Source of the DNA: Akkermansiaceae bacterium
Lineage (GTDB): Bacteria; Verrucomicrobiota; Verrucomicrobiia; Verrucomicrobiales; Akkermansiaceae
DNA length: 7,794 nucleotides
Assembly (NCBI GenBank): GCA_025457805.1
Contig: JALOTR010000103.1
Coordinates: 1-7,794, forward strand
Direction of reading: 5' to 3'
Both the position numbers and the translations under genes were made by a program. Positions within the stretch are counted from its first letter, which is position 1. The number at the start of each line of letters is the position of its first letter. The notes beneath the pieces are model-generated. The model saw nothing but the letters and a program-made list of their open reading frames with translations, ran no database searches and had not been told where the DNA came from. Below, piece after piece: positions 1 to 7,793 of the stretch.

Positions 1-1
1 C

Positions 2-1528
2 AAGGAACTCGCCAAAACCTTCAATCCTGACAAGTTCGACGCCAAGGCAATCGCCAAACTCGCCAAGGATGCCGGCATGAAATATGTCGTCATCACCAGC
101 AAGCACCACGACGGGTTTGCGATGTATGACTCGAAGTCCAATGACTTCAACGTGGTCAGGGCCACTCCCTACAACTACGACCCGATGAAAGACCTCGCCA
201 AGGCATGCAAGGACGAGGGCATCGGTTTCGGATTCTACTACTCCCACAATCAGGACTGGACCTTCCCCGGCGGAAACGGCGGCCCCGCCACCGATGCGGA
301 TGGAAAACCCGCGACTTTCGACGACTACTTCGCTAAAAAGTGCCTGCCGCAAGTGAAGGAAATCACCAGCGAATACGGGCCGATTGAAATCGTCTGGTTC
401 GACACGCCCGGCAACATGCCCAAAAAATACGTTGAGGAACTGGTGGCCGTGGTGCGCAAAAACCAGCCCAATGCCATGATCTGCGGCCGCGCCGGTCATG
501 GACTTGGCGACTACCAGTCACTCGGCGACATGGAAGTCCCGGTTGAAAACGAGGAAGGCCTCTGGGAAACCGTGGACACCACCAATGACTCGTGGGCATT
601 CGCCTGGTATGATGAAAATTGGAAAGCACCCAAACTCATCCTTGAGCGCCTGATCGCCACCGTCGCGCGCGGCGGCACCTACATGCTCAACATCGGGCCA
701 CGCGGTGACGGCTCGGTGCCGGAACACGCTGCCGACACGCTGCGCATGTCCGGCGAGTGGATCCACCGCTATCCCCAGGTCGTCTATGGCACCGATGCAT
801 CGCCATGGAAACACGCCCTCCCGTGGGGGGACGTCACCGTGAAGGACAATACGCTCTTTCTAGCGGTCTCGAAATGGCCGAAATCGGGAAAACTCTATCT
901 GCCGGGACTCAAAACCGGCATCAAGTCGGCCAAACTGCTGCAAGGCGCGGAGTCGGAAACGGTCGAATTCCAGAATGAGAACGGCTGGACCTGTTTCACC
1001 ATCCCGTCCGCCGCCCCTGAAAAGATGGTCTCCGTCATCCAGTTGGACCTGCAAGGCAAACCCGAGGTCGATCCCTGCTTTGCCCTCGATCCGGATGCCA
1101 CCACCGAAATCCTGTCACACTTCGCCACCGTCAAGGGAGCAAGCAAGGAGACCAAACAGTGGATGGAGAAATTCGGCGAATGGAAACATGTCAGCCAAAT
1201 CTCCAAGTGGGAACCGGATGGTAACGCCACTTGGGAAGTCAATGTGCTGAAGCCTGGCAACTATCAGGTGGATCTCTCGTATGCGGGCGAAACCCGCCTG
1301 GTGTGGACCGTGGCAATGGAGGGCGGCAGGACCATCCAGAACCAGCAGAACGCGTCTCACAACTACCAGTCGTTTCCGATCGGCTGGCTGAATTTCCCCA
1401 AGCCCGGGAAATACCAGGTGAGTGTCGGATGCATCGAGGGCAACACCGCGACCGCCAGCCTCAAGTCCATCGCGTTCACCGCCATCCCGGGAGCACCTGC
1501 GCCGGTCAAAGAAGTCACTGCGAATTGA
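2..1528 (+). CDS. Alpha-L-fucosidase, glycoside hydrolase family 29 (5' end missing)
   Basis: The product is a retaining exo-fucosidase that releases terminal alpha-L-fucose from glycans, probably in the periplasm or outside the cell. The reading frame is open from base 2, before the first internal ATG at 77, so the gene starts left of the window; 508 residues are visible. GH29 hallmarks are the conserved FNPDKFDAKA-like stretch (bases 23-52), HHDGFAMY at 104-127, and WFD at 395-403, whose Asp (401-403) is the expected nucleophile. The WETVDTTNDSW block is at 563-595 and the LNIGPRGDG strand at about 686-712. The acid/base Glu is probably one of those in the loop at about 530-560, but I cannot assign it. 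After the barrel come a beta-rich C-terminal domain (about 780-1065) and a further jelly-roll-like, possibly carbohydrate-binding module (about 1180-1490). The sulfatase gene follows after 13 nt, suggesting one operon. The family call is very secure; the exact linkage and substrate are not. Confidence 0.95.
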   Translation, partial: KELAKTFNPDKFDAKAIAKLAKDAGMKYVVITSKHHDGFAMYDSKSNDFNVVRATPYNYDPMKDLAKACKDEGIGFGFYYSHNQDWTFPGGNGGPATDADGKPATFDDYFAKKCLPQVKEITSEYGPIEIVWFDTPGNMPKKYVEELVAVVRKNQPNAMICGRAGHGLGDYQSLGDMEVPVENEEGLWETVDTTNDSWAFAWYDENWKAPKLILERLIATVARGGTYMLNIGPRGDGSVPEHAADTLRMSGEWIHRYPQVVYGTDASPWKHALPWGDVTVKDNTLFLAVSKWPKSGKLYLPGLKTGIKSAKLLQGAESETVEFQNENGWTCFTIPSAAPEKMVSVIQLDLQGKPEVDPCFALDPDATTEILSHFATVKGASKETKQWMEKFGEWKHVSQISKWEPDGNATWEVNVLKPGNYQVDLSYAGETRLVWTVAMEGGRTIQNQQNASHNYQSFPIGWLNFPKPGKYQVSVGCIEGNTATASLKSIAFTAIPGAPAPVKEVTAN

Positions 1529-1541
1529 TCGGTCCATCCGC

Positions 1542-3035
1542 ATGCTAACGCGACTCACCGCATATCTTGTCTTCAGCCTTCTGGTTGCTCTGTGGGATGC
1601 CCTGCACGCCGCGGATTCTCCGCCGGCCACCGGACCTAACATTATCGTCGTCATGCCAGATGACGTCGGCTACGGCGACTACAGCAGCCTCGGCGCGCCG
1701 ATCCTGCGAACGCCAGCGGTGGATGGGTTCAAGAAGCAGAGTCAGTTGTTCACGCAGTTTCATCTCAGTCCCACCTGCTCGCCCACCCGCGCCGCGCTAT
1801 TGAGTGGTCGCCACGAGTTCAAGAATGGAGTCACCCACACCATCTTCGAGCGGGAGCGGATGAGCCTGGAGACCATCACCCTGTCGCAGGTGCTCAAGAC
1901 CGCCGGCTACACCACCGGCATCTTCGGCAAATGGCATCTCGGCGACGAGGAGGCCTATCGTCCGGAAAACCGCGGCTTCGATGAAGTTTACATCCACGGT
2001 GGCGGTGGTATCGGCCAGACCTATTCGGGATCTTGTGGTGACGTGCCCGGGAACACGAACATCAACCCGACGCTTTGGCACAACGGCAATTTCGTTAAGA
2101 CCGAGGGCTATTGCACCGACGTGTTCTTCGAGCAGGCCATCGAATGGATTGATGGGAATCTGGCGGCGGAAAAACCGTTCTTCGCCTTCATTCCGCTCAA
2201 CGCGGCGCATACCCCGCTGGTGCTGCCGAAGAAATATTACCAACACTACCTCGGCCAACCGGGCGTGTCCGAGGACGTCGCGAAATTTTATGGAATGATC
2301 GAAAACATCGATACCAACTTCGGCAAGCTGCTCGCCATGCTCGATAAACGAGGTGTCGCCGACAACACGCTTGTCATCTACTTCGGCAGCGACAACGGCG
2401 GATCCGCCCCTGCCACCAAGATCTTCAACGCCGGAATGCGTGGCAGCAAGGCGATGCCCTATCAGGGCGGTACCCGCGTGCCATCCTTTTTCCGCTGGCC
2501 CGCCAGTGGCATCCAGGCAGGAACGGACTGCGATGCCCTGGCCGCACACATCGACATTTTCCCCACGCTCGCCGGGATCGCCGGTGCCACGCTTTCCGCT
2601 GAGGTGAAAAAACAAGTCGAAGGCAGAAACCTGCTTCCATTGCTCAAGAATCCGAAAGCCGAATGGCCCGAGCGCACTCTCGTCCATCATGTCGGTCGCT
2701 GGGGAAAGGGCGAATCCCCCGAGGGCTCGAAATACAAGGAATGCGCGATCCGGAACTCACGTTTCAGCCTCGTCAATAACACCGAACTGTACGATCTCAA
2801 GGCCGACCCCGGACAAGCGACCAATGTCATCGCCGATCACCCGGATGTCGTGGCATCCCTGCGCGCCACCTATGAACAATGGTGGCAGGACGTCCAGCCC
2901 TACCTCGTCAATGAGACCGCCATCGGCCCGACCGTCAACCCGTTCAAAGCGATGTATTGGAAAAAATTCGGCGGCGGCCCGACCGCGGCCGACATGAAAC
3001 GCATGGATCCCACATCCACCATCATTCCGCACTGA
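1542..3035 (+). CDS. Secreted sulfatase, family S1 (formylglycine-dependent arylsulfatase-like)
   Basis: This 497-aa enzyme hydrolyses sulfate esters, probably on a polysaccharide given its fucosidase neighbour. Residues 1-23 form a signal peptide (hydrophobic core about 6-18, likely cut after LHA). Mature protein begins near the metal-binding block MPDDVGYGD (residues 38-46, with D40 and D41). The maturation motif C79-S-P-T-R83 is intact, so Cys79 (bases 1776-1778) should become formylglycine, which requires a generating enzyme elsewhere in the genome. GKWHLG (129-134), the H223 region (NAAHTPL) and GSDNGG (282-287, D284/N285) complete the active site. Length is normal for bacterial S1 sulfatases. 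I chose ATG 1542 because it directly begins the signal peptide; the frame stays open upstream to GTG 1422, but that would bury the signal peptide and overlap the fucosidase gene. No clear Shine-Dalgarno site precedes it, so translation may be coupled to the fucosidase. I cannot assign the S1 subfamily or the sulfate position attacked. Confidence 0.94.
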   Translation: MLTRLTAYLVFSLLVALWDALHAADSPPATGPNIIVVMPDDVGYGDYSSLGAPILRTPAVDGFKKQSQLFTQFHLSPTCSPTRAALLSGRHEFKNGVTHTIFERERMSLETITLSQVLKTAGYTTGIFGKWHLGDEEAYRPENRGFDEVYIHGGGGIGQTYSGSCGDVPGNTNINPTLWHNGNFVKTEGYCTDVFFEQAIEWIDGNLAAEKPFFAFIPLNAAHTPLVLPKKYYQHYLGQPGVSEDVAKFYGMIENIDTNFGKLLAMLDKRGVADNTLVIYFGSDNGGSAPATKIFNAGMRGSKAMPYQGGTRVPSFFRWPASGIQAGTDCDALAAHIDIFPTLAGIAGATLSAEVKKQVEGRNLLPLLKNPKAEWPERTLVHHVGRWGKGESPEGSKYKECAIRNSRFSLVNNTELYDLKADPGQATNVIADHPDVVASLRATYEQWWQDVQPYLVNETAIGPTVNPFKAMYWKKFGGGPTAADMKRMDPTSTIIPH

Positions 3036-3105
3036 ATCAGGCAGCCATGAAACTCCAGGCAGACCTCATCCATCGATCACAATGTTTCGCCCCCGCCTTG
3101 CTCCC

Positions 3106-3241
3106 GGCGGATTGCCGTGCCAGCCACCATGAGCGGGATTTCCACAATCCACCGGAATCCGCCAAGTCCGGTGATCTCTCCGGACAGGAACCACTGCGGG
3201 TTCCTTCTGGCCTCGTAGGGCCGCTTGCACTTCAATCCGCC
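3106..3241. repeat. Cluster of inverted repeats (possible palindromic repeat element) in the sulfatase-kinase spacer
   Basis: The spacer between the sulfatase and kinase genes is packed with perfect short inverted repeats. GGCGGATT at 3106-3113 pairs with AATCCGCC at 3156-3163, and an identical AATCCGCC recurs at 3234-3241. Inside the first pair, GGATT (3136-3140) pairs with AATCC (3146-3150). GTCCGG (3166-3171) pairs with CCGGAC (3180-3185) across 8 nt. Directly adjoining it, AGGAACC (3186-3192) pairs with GGTTCCT (3199-3205) across 6 nt. A weaker GGCC pair lies at about 3209-3222. None is followed by a T-run, so a classical intrinsic terminator is unlikely. It could be an interspersed palindromic repeat, a structured leader of the kinase mRNA, or a remnant element. 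The inverted repeats are seen directly; their role is inference. Confidence 0.5.
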
Positions 3242-3248
3242 TAGTGAC

Positions 3249-3252
3249 AGGA
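3249..3252 (+). promoter_or_regulatory. Ribosome binding site of the sensor kinase gene
   Basis: AGGA lies 6 nt before ATG 3259. This favours 3259 over the in-frame GTG at 3244 (no Shine-Dalgarno spacing, and overlapping the repeat cluster) and over the in-frame ATG at 3280. Confidence 0.5.
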
Positions 3253-3258
3253 CGTTCC

Positions 3259-5325
3259 ATGGCAGACAATCCACAACACATGCCTCGGCAATTGCCTGCT
3301 GCGTTGGATCGTGGATGGCGGCGCTGCGGCGCGGTCCTACGCACCTTCGTGGCGGCCACGGCTCCGCTTCTCACCGCCGGAATCCTCCAAGCCGCACACA
3401 GTCCCGTGCATGGCCAATCCCGCATTCATGCGCTCTCCCTGACGGCGCTGGAGCAGCGCCTTACAACCTTGGACCATGAGCTCAGCCAGCTTGCCTCGCT
3501 AAGCCTGCTCAGCGGCGTCGGCGCGGTGGGTTACCGGTCACAGATCCACACCTCTCCCACCGACCCGGAATCGATCCAAATCGATCTCGGCAAAAAGGTG
3601 ACCATTGATGAGATCGTATTGGTTCCGACGCTCTGGCGCGACACCATGACCGGATTCCGCGCCGATGGTTTCCCGCGCGAGTTCAGAGTCATTGCGGGCA
3701 CCGCTGGTGATCCAACCGGCACGGTGGTGGCAAGCTACGGATCTTCGAACCGGTTGCTGCCGCGGATCGCGCCACTGATCATATCCTGCCCCGGCACCAT
3801 CGCATCCTGGGTGCGGGTGGAGACTGCGGTCATGTCACCGCGCGCGTGGGATGGAATGTATATCTTACAACTGGCCGAAATCCTCGTTTTCAGCGGCGGG
3901 GAGAACGTCGCTCTTCGGAGGCCCGTCGAGATCTCATCACCCGATTCAACCGGCGGCCTCGGATGGGACCGGAGATTCGTGGTTGATGGCTTCGTGCCCT
4001 ATCTCATGGATGCGGCCGAGGGCGCACAAAGTTTGGCGTTCCTCAGTAAAACCGATATTGGAGAACAACCCACCATCACGCTGGACCTCGGTGCGAGCCT
4101 GCCGCTGGACCGGATCCATTATCATGTCACCGATCTCAGCGACACGGTTCCGCAGTCGATTAGCGATGGCTTCGGCGTCCCCCGCCGCTTCGTGTTGGAA
4201 GGAGCGAACCAGGCGGATTTTTCGGATGCGGTTCACCTGGTCGAATACCAGATGGAATCAACTTACGATGTAGGCCCGATCATCATGCGCAGGTTTCCCG
4301 TCAAGACTTGCCGCCATGTCCGCTTGATCGCGGTCGAGCCATTCATCAATACTCTTGAAACCGACCAAGGAACCCAGTTTGGAGCCGCGGAAATCGAACT
4401 GTTTTCCAATGGTGTCAATGTGGCGATTGGCATCCCTGTCCAGGCGGATTTTCCGGAGAACGCCCCCGTAAGGTCGCTCTCCTCACTGACGGATGGTCGC
4501 AACCTTTATGGCAAAATCCTGCCGCTCAGGGATTGGTTGAACCAACTGGCGCGGCGCCATGATCTGGAAACAGAAAGGCCTGTCATCACCAGGGAATTGG
4601 ATATTCGCCATCTGCGTCAGAAAGCCAATCTGAACCGCTTGGGCTGGCTGGCGGTCATTCTTGCCGCAGGCATCGTTTCCATCATCCTCATTGAGCGCAT
4701 CAGGCGGATGCGCCAGATCGCACGCATCCGGGAACGTCTGGCGGCGGACCTGCACGACGAACTGGGAGCCAACCTCCACACCATCGGCTTGTTGAGCGAT
4801 CTCGCCGCAGACGCCGGCGACTCACCGCAAGAAATGGCCACGCTTTACCGGCGGATCCGCTCGGAGACCGAGCGTTCGGGCATCGCCGTCCGGCATTGCA
4901 GTGACATGTTGTCAGCCAAAGGGCTCTACACCGACCTGCTGGCCGACATGCAGCGGGCGTCCAACCGGATCATGGCGAAACTTGAGCACGAGATTTCAAT
5001 CGTGGGAGAGGAATACCTCAAAGCCTTGCGCCCCCGCACCCGTGCCGACCTGTTTCTGTTTTACAAGGAATGCCTGGTCAACATCAGTCGCCATTCCGGG
5101 GCCACCAAATACACCACCGAATTGAGGGCCGCGGCCAATGGCATTCAAATGGAAATTTGCGACAATGGCCGGGGATTGGAGATCTGGGAGGAGGATGGGA
5201 TACCTGCCTCACTCAAACGCCGGGCGAAATTGCTCGGTGCAAAGGTCACCGTCAGAAATCCTTCACGGGGCGGAACCTGCATCCAACTGAGTCTCAAAAC
5301 CCGAAAATGGGGATTTCGCAAATAA
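3259..5325 (+). CDS. Membrane sensor histidine kinase with tandem extracytoplasmic discoidin (F5/8 type C-like) domains
   Basis: This 688-aa kinase should autophosphorylate on a His and pass the phosphate to the regulator encoded 11 nt downstream. A hydrophobic stretch at about residues 25-46 is a signal peptide or anchor. Residues about 90-217 and 230-390 are two galactose-binding-like beta-sandwiches: each has an Asp-Leu-Gly strand (IQIDLGKKVTIDEIV; ITLDLGASLPLDRI) and each ends in AEI-x-[VL]-FS-x-G-x-NVA. This points to a duplicated glycan- or ligand-binding sensor. A second membrane segment lies at about 461-478, followed by a basic, probably coiled-coil linker. The HisKA_3 dimerisation motif LAADLHDELGANLHTIG places the phospho-accepting His at 499 (bases 4753-4755). 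The ATPase domain (about 595-680) keeps the N-box Asn608 and DNGRGLE (635-641), plus a glycine-rich SRGGT end. All catalytic elements are intact, so it should be active. The class is NarL/DesK-like (HPK7). The ligand is unknown; a fucose-containing sulfated glycan is a guess from the neighbours. Confidence 0.9.
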   Translation: MADNPQHMPRQLPAALDRGWRRCGAVLRTFVAATAPLLTAGILQAAHSPVHGQSRIHALSLTALEQRLTTLDHELSQLASLSLLSGVGAVGYRSQIHTSPTDPESIQIDLGKKVTIDEIVLVPTLWRDTMTGFRADGFPREFRVIAGTAGDPTGTVVASYGSSNRLLPRIAPLIISCPGTIASWVRVETAVMSPRAWDGMYILQLAEILVFSGGENVALRRPVEISSPDSTGGLGWDRRFVVDGFVPYLMDAAEGAQSLAFLSKTDIGEQPTITLDLGASLPLDRIHYHVTDLSDTVPQSISDGFGVPRRFVLEGANQADFSDAVHLVEYQMESTYDVGPIIMRRFPVKTCRHVRLIAVEPFINTLETDQGTQFGAAEIELFSNGVNVAIGIPVQADFPENAPVRSLSSLTDGRNLYGKILPLRDWLNQLARRHDLETERPVITRELDIRHLRQKANLNRLGWLAVILAAGIVSIILIERIRRMRQIARIRERLAADLHDELGANLHTIGLLSDLAADAGDSPQEMATLYRRIRSETERSGIAVRHCSDMLSAKGLYTDLLADMQRASNRIMAKLEHEISIVGEEYLKALRPRTRADLFLFYKECLVNISRHSGATKYTTELRAAANGIQMEICDNGRGLEIWEEDGIPASLKRRAKLLGAKVTVRNPSRGGTCIQLSLKTRKWGFRK

Positions 5326-5336
5326 TCAAAAAGCCA

Positions 5337-6005
5337 ATGAATCGAAAAATCCGCATCATGATGATAGAGGACCACCCGGAATACCGGGAGATTGTCGAGC
5401 TTGTATTGAACAAAGAGTCAGACATGGAGCTGACCAGCCAGTTCGGAACCACCGAGCGGGCTCTGCGCAGTCTTCGGGATCGTGAAGATCATGAAGAACC
5501 GGATATCATTCTTCTCGATCTCCATCTCCCGGGACTGAGCGGATTGGAAGCAATTCCCCACTTCAGCACCGAGATTCCACAAGCACGAATCATCATCCTC
5601 ACCCAATCCAATCGAGAAAAGGACGTGCTCAAGGCCATCATGCTCGGAGCATCCGGCTATCTCCTAAAATCCTCCACCGTGAAACAACTCACCGAAGGCA
5701 TCAGAACCGTCATGGAAGGCGGTGCCCTGCTGGATGCCAAGTTAGCGAAGTTCGTCCTCACGACGCTAAAGACCAAGCTTCCGCCACACGAAATCGAGCA
5801 CTTACTCTCGAAGCGTGAATTGGAAGTGCTCAGCATGCTTTCTGAAGGCCGCGTGAAAAAGGAAATCGCCGAAGGACTCCGCATCAGCCTCACCACGGTG
5901 GTGAGTCACGTGGGCAATATCTACGAAAAACTCAACGCACCGAACGCGCCTTCCGCCATCGCCAAGGCATTCCAGTTAGGCATTCTCCCGCTCAGCAAAC
6001 TGTGA
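5337..6005 (+). CDS. Response regulator, NarL/FixJ family (REC plus LuxR-type HTH)
   Basis: This 222-aa cytoplasmic transcription regulator is the evident partner of the kinase ending 11 nt upstream. The receiver domain (residues 4-120) has the acidic pair E11-D12, the phosphorylation site D61 in LLDLHLPGLSG, T89 and K111. A linker leads to a LuxR-type helix-turn-helix at about 154-215 with LSKRELEVLSMLSEG and KKEIAEGLRISLTTV. Length is typical. I chose ATG 5337 because it directly begins the first beta strand (KIRIMMIEDH); the frame remains open upstream only through an overlap with the kinase gene. No good Shine-Dalgarno site is visible, so translational coupling is likely. In the recognition helix the usual basic residue of the TVK-x-H motif is Val189, so its target site may differ from other family members. 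Two consecutive TGA codons (6003-6008) end the frame. Which genes it regulates is not shown by the sequence. Confidence 0.93.
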   Translation: MNRKIRIMMIEDHPEYREIVELVLNKESDMELTSQFGTTERALRSLRDREDHEEPDIILLDLHLPGLSGLEAIPHFSTEIPQARIIILTQSNREKDVLKAIMLGASGYLLKSSTVKQLTEGIRTVMEGGALLDAKLAKFVLTTLKTKLPPHEIEHLLSKRELEVLSMLSEGRVKKEIAEGLRISLTTVVSHVGNIYEKLNAPNAPSAIAKAFQLGILPLSKL

Positions 6006-6008
6006 TGA

Positions 6009-6227
6009 CTCCCGCGCCAGATGAAGACCCATTGCCAGATCGATTCCGAAGCATCCTGCTATCTCGAACATGCGATGGAGGAGGTGAATTTCAGCGCCCG
6101 CGCCCACGACCGCATCCCCAAAGTGGCACGCAACTTGGCGGACCTTGCAGGTTCCGTGAATATCCGCCCGAATGATGTGCTTGAGGCGATCCAATACCGC
6201 TCGCTGGATCGGAAGTTGTTCAGTTAG
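6009..6227 (+). pseudogene. comM: Remnant of a ComM/YifB-type Mg-chelatase-like ATPase (C-terminal domain only)
   Basis: This frame encodes about 72 residues that match the conserved C-terminal end of the ComM/YifB family (AAA+ proteins of about 500 residues; in naturally competent bacteria a branch-migration helicase). Recognisable blocks are NFSARAHDRI, KVARNLADLAGS, NIRPNDVLEAIQ and YRSLDRKLF. Family resemblance (RQ-K-HC-x-ID) appears to begin right after the regulator's double stop, before the first ATG at 6021, which has no Shine-Dalgarno site. The AAA+ core with Walker A and B and the N-terminal Lon-like domain are absent. A Pro stands where the family usually has Leu (RILKVAR becomes RIPKVAR), which fits relaxed selection. 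I therefore call it a decayed fragment, though a small expressed 68-aa protein from ATG 6021 cannot be excluded. The frame is the same as that of the regulator. Confidence 0.75.
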
Positions 6228-6257
6228 CTTTGCACTTGGCTGGGCGCTTCAGAGTTT

Positions 6258-6262
6258 GAGGA
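6258..6262 (+). promoter_or_regulatory. Ribosome binding site of the rhomboid protease gene
   Basis: GAGGA stands 4 nt before ATG 6267 and supports that start. In-frame ATGs at 6309 and 6321 have no comparably placed purine-rich site. Confidence 0.45.
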
Positions 6263-6266
6263 TTGC

Positions 6267-6989
6267 ATGAGGGACTGGCGATGCTTGAGTAGAGGCGTGA
6301 GCAAGCAGATGAGCCATGACATGCGGCGCATGTTGAGACAGCAGGGACCTTTGTTGGGACTGATGGGATTGATGGGTATGATTTTCATCCTTCAATCCTT
6401 GCTTGGGCCGCTGTTTTATTTTCCGTGGATGGTGGTGCCGGTGGAAGTGGAATCGAGTTTGGCAAATCTGCTCCATGGCGATGCGGCGGCGGGAGATGGG
6501 AGGGTGATGACAACTCTGCTGAGTTATGCATTTCTCCATGCGGACTTGGCACATGTGGCGATGAATATGCTGTTTTTCTGGATCTTCGGCGCGCTGCTGG
6601 TGGAACTGCTGGGATGGCGCTGGATGCTGATGATTTTCGTGGTGACTGCGGTGGCGGGTGCAATTTCCCACATTCTCATGAATCGCGGCGACACGGTGCC
6701 CATGCTCGGGGCATCCGGTGCGGTGATGGGATTCGAAGGCGCATATCTGGCACTTGCCGTGCGCTGGACCCTGCCGGATCCACACGTGTGGCCCATCGCC
6801 AGGCCGATCCCACCGGGCCACCTTGCGTTGGTGGCCTTGCTGGGTGTGGGAGTGGATTATTTCTCGATCATGGCAGGCTCGCAATGCGGCACGGCCTACG
6901 GAGCCCACGTCGGGGGCTTCACCGCAGGATTGCTCTTTGCCGGACTCGCCGCTCCCCGGCCACGCGGGCGCGGGGTGATGCGGCGGTGA
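6267..6989 (+). CDS. Rhomboid family intramembrane serine protease
   Basis: This 240-aa polytopic inner-membrane protein is a protease that cuts transmembrane segments of other proteins within the bilayer. About six hydrophobic segments are visible: 28-52, 83-90 running into 97-113, 118-137, 147-166, 185-204 and 212-229. The catalytic dyad is present: Ser150 in the GxSG motif (GASG, bases 6708-6719) and His214 in YGAHVGGF. The conserved His91, His96 and Asn100 in the HADLAHVAMN segment correspond to the oxyanion-side HxxxN pattern of active rhomboids, so it is predicted to be active. Length suits the basic six-helix bacterial form, with no extra domain and a short Arg-rich tail. It follows the comM fragment by 39 nt and converges on the isocitrate dehydrogenase gene, so it is probably transcribed alone or by readthrough. 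Its substrate is unknown. The first 14 residues are less certain because ATG 6309 could be the true start. Confidence 0.92.
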   Translation: MRDWRCLSRGVSKQMSHDMRRMLRQQGPLLGLMGLMGMIFILQSLLGPLFYFPWMVVPVEVESSLANLLHGDAAAGDGRVMTTLLSYAFLHADLAHVAMNMLFFWIFGALLVELLGWRWMLMIFVVTAVAGAISHILMNRGDTVPMLGASGAVMGFEGAYLALAVRWTLPDPHVWPIARPIPPGHLALVALLGVGVDYFSIMAGSQCGTAYGAHVGGFTAGLLFAGLAAPRPRGRGVMRR

Positions 6990-6992
6990 GAT

Positions 6993-7793
<801 letters not shown>

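Noticed and set aside
1422..1541. Possible upstream GTG start for the sulfatase
   Set aside because: It would overlap the fucosidase coding region by more than 100 nt and place about 40 polar, Arg/Ser/Pro-rich residues before an obvious signal peptide.
1797..2690. Long (297-codon) open frame on the minus strand inside the sulfatase gene
   Set aside because: It lies wholly opposite a sulfatase gene with all motifs intact. Its translation shows no domain and reflects GC-rich codon bias.
3166..3205. Intrinsic terminator for the sulfatase operon formed by the two abutting hairpins
   Set aside because: The hairpins are good but are followed by TCTGGCC rather than a T-run, and they lie about 130 nt downstream of the stop. 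Termination here is possible but not supported.
3047..3244. Small 65-codon plus-strand frame starting 11 nt after the sulfatase stop, and an overlapping minus-strand frame at 3077-3274
   Set aside because: Both run through the inverted-repeat cluster, neither shows a recognisable family, and the two are mutually exclusive. The hairpins explain the composition better. A genome-wide search for this segment would settle it.
5070..5336. Possible N-terminal extension of the response regulator
   Set aside because: It overlaps the kinase ATPase domain in another frame. The receiver domain starts exactly at ATG 5337.
6249..6908. 219-codon minus-strand frame opposite the rhomboid gene
   Set aside because: Its translation is His/Gln-rich, low-complexity and without motifs. 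The plus strand encodes a clear rhomboid protease.
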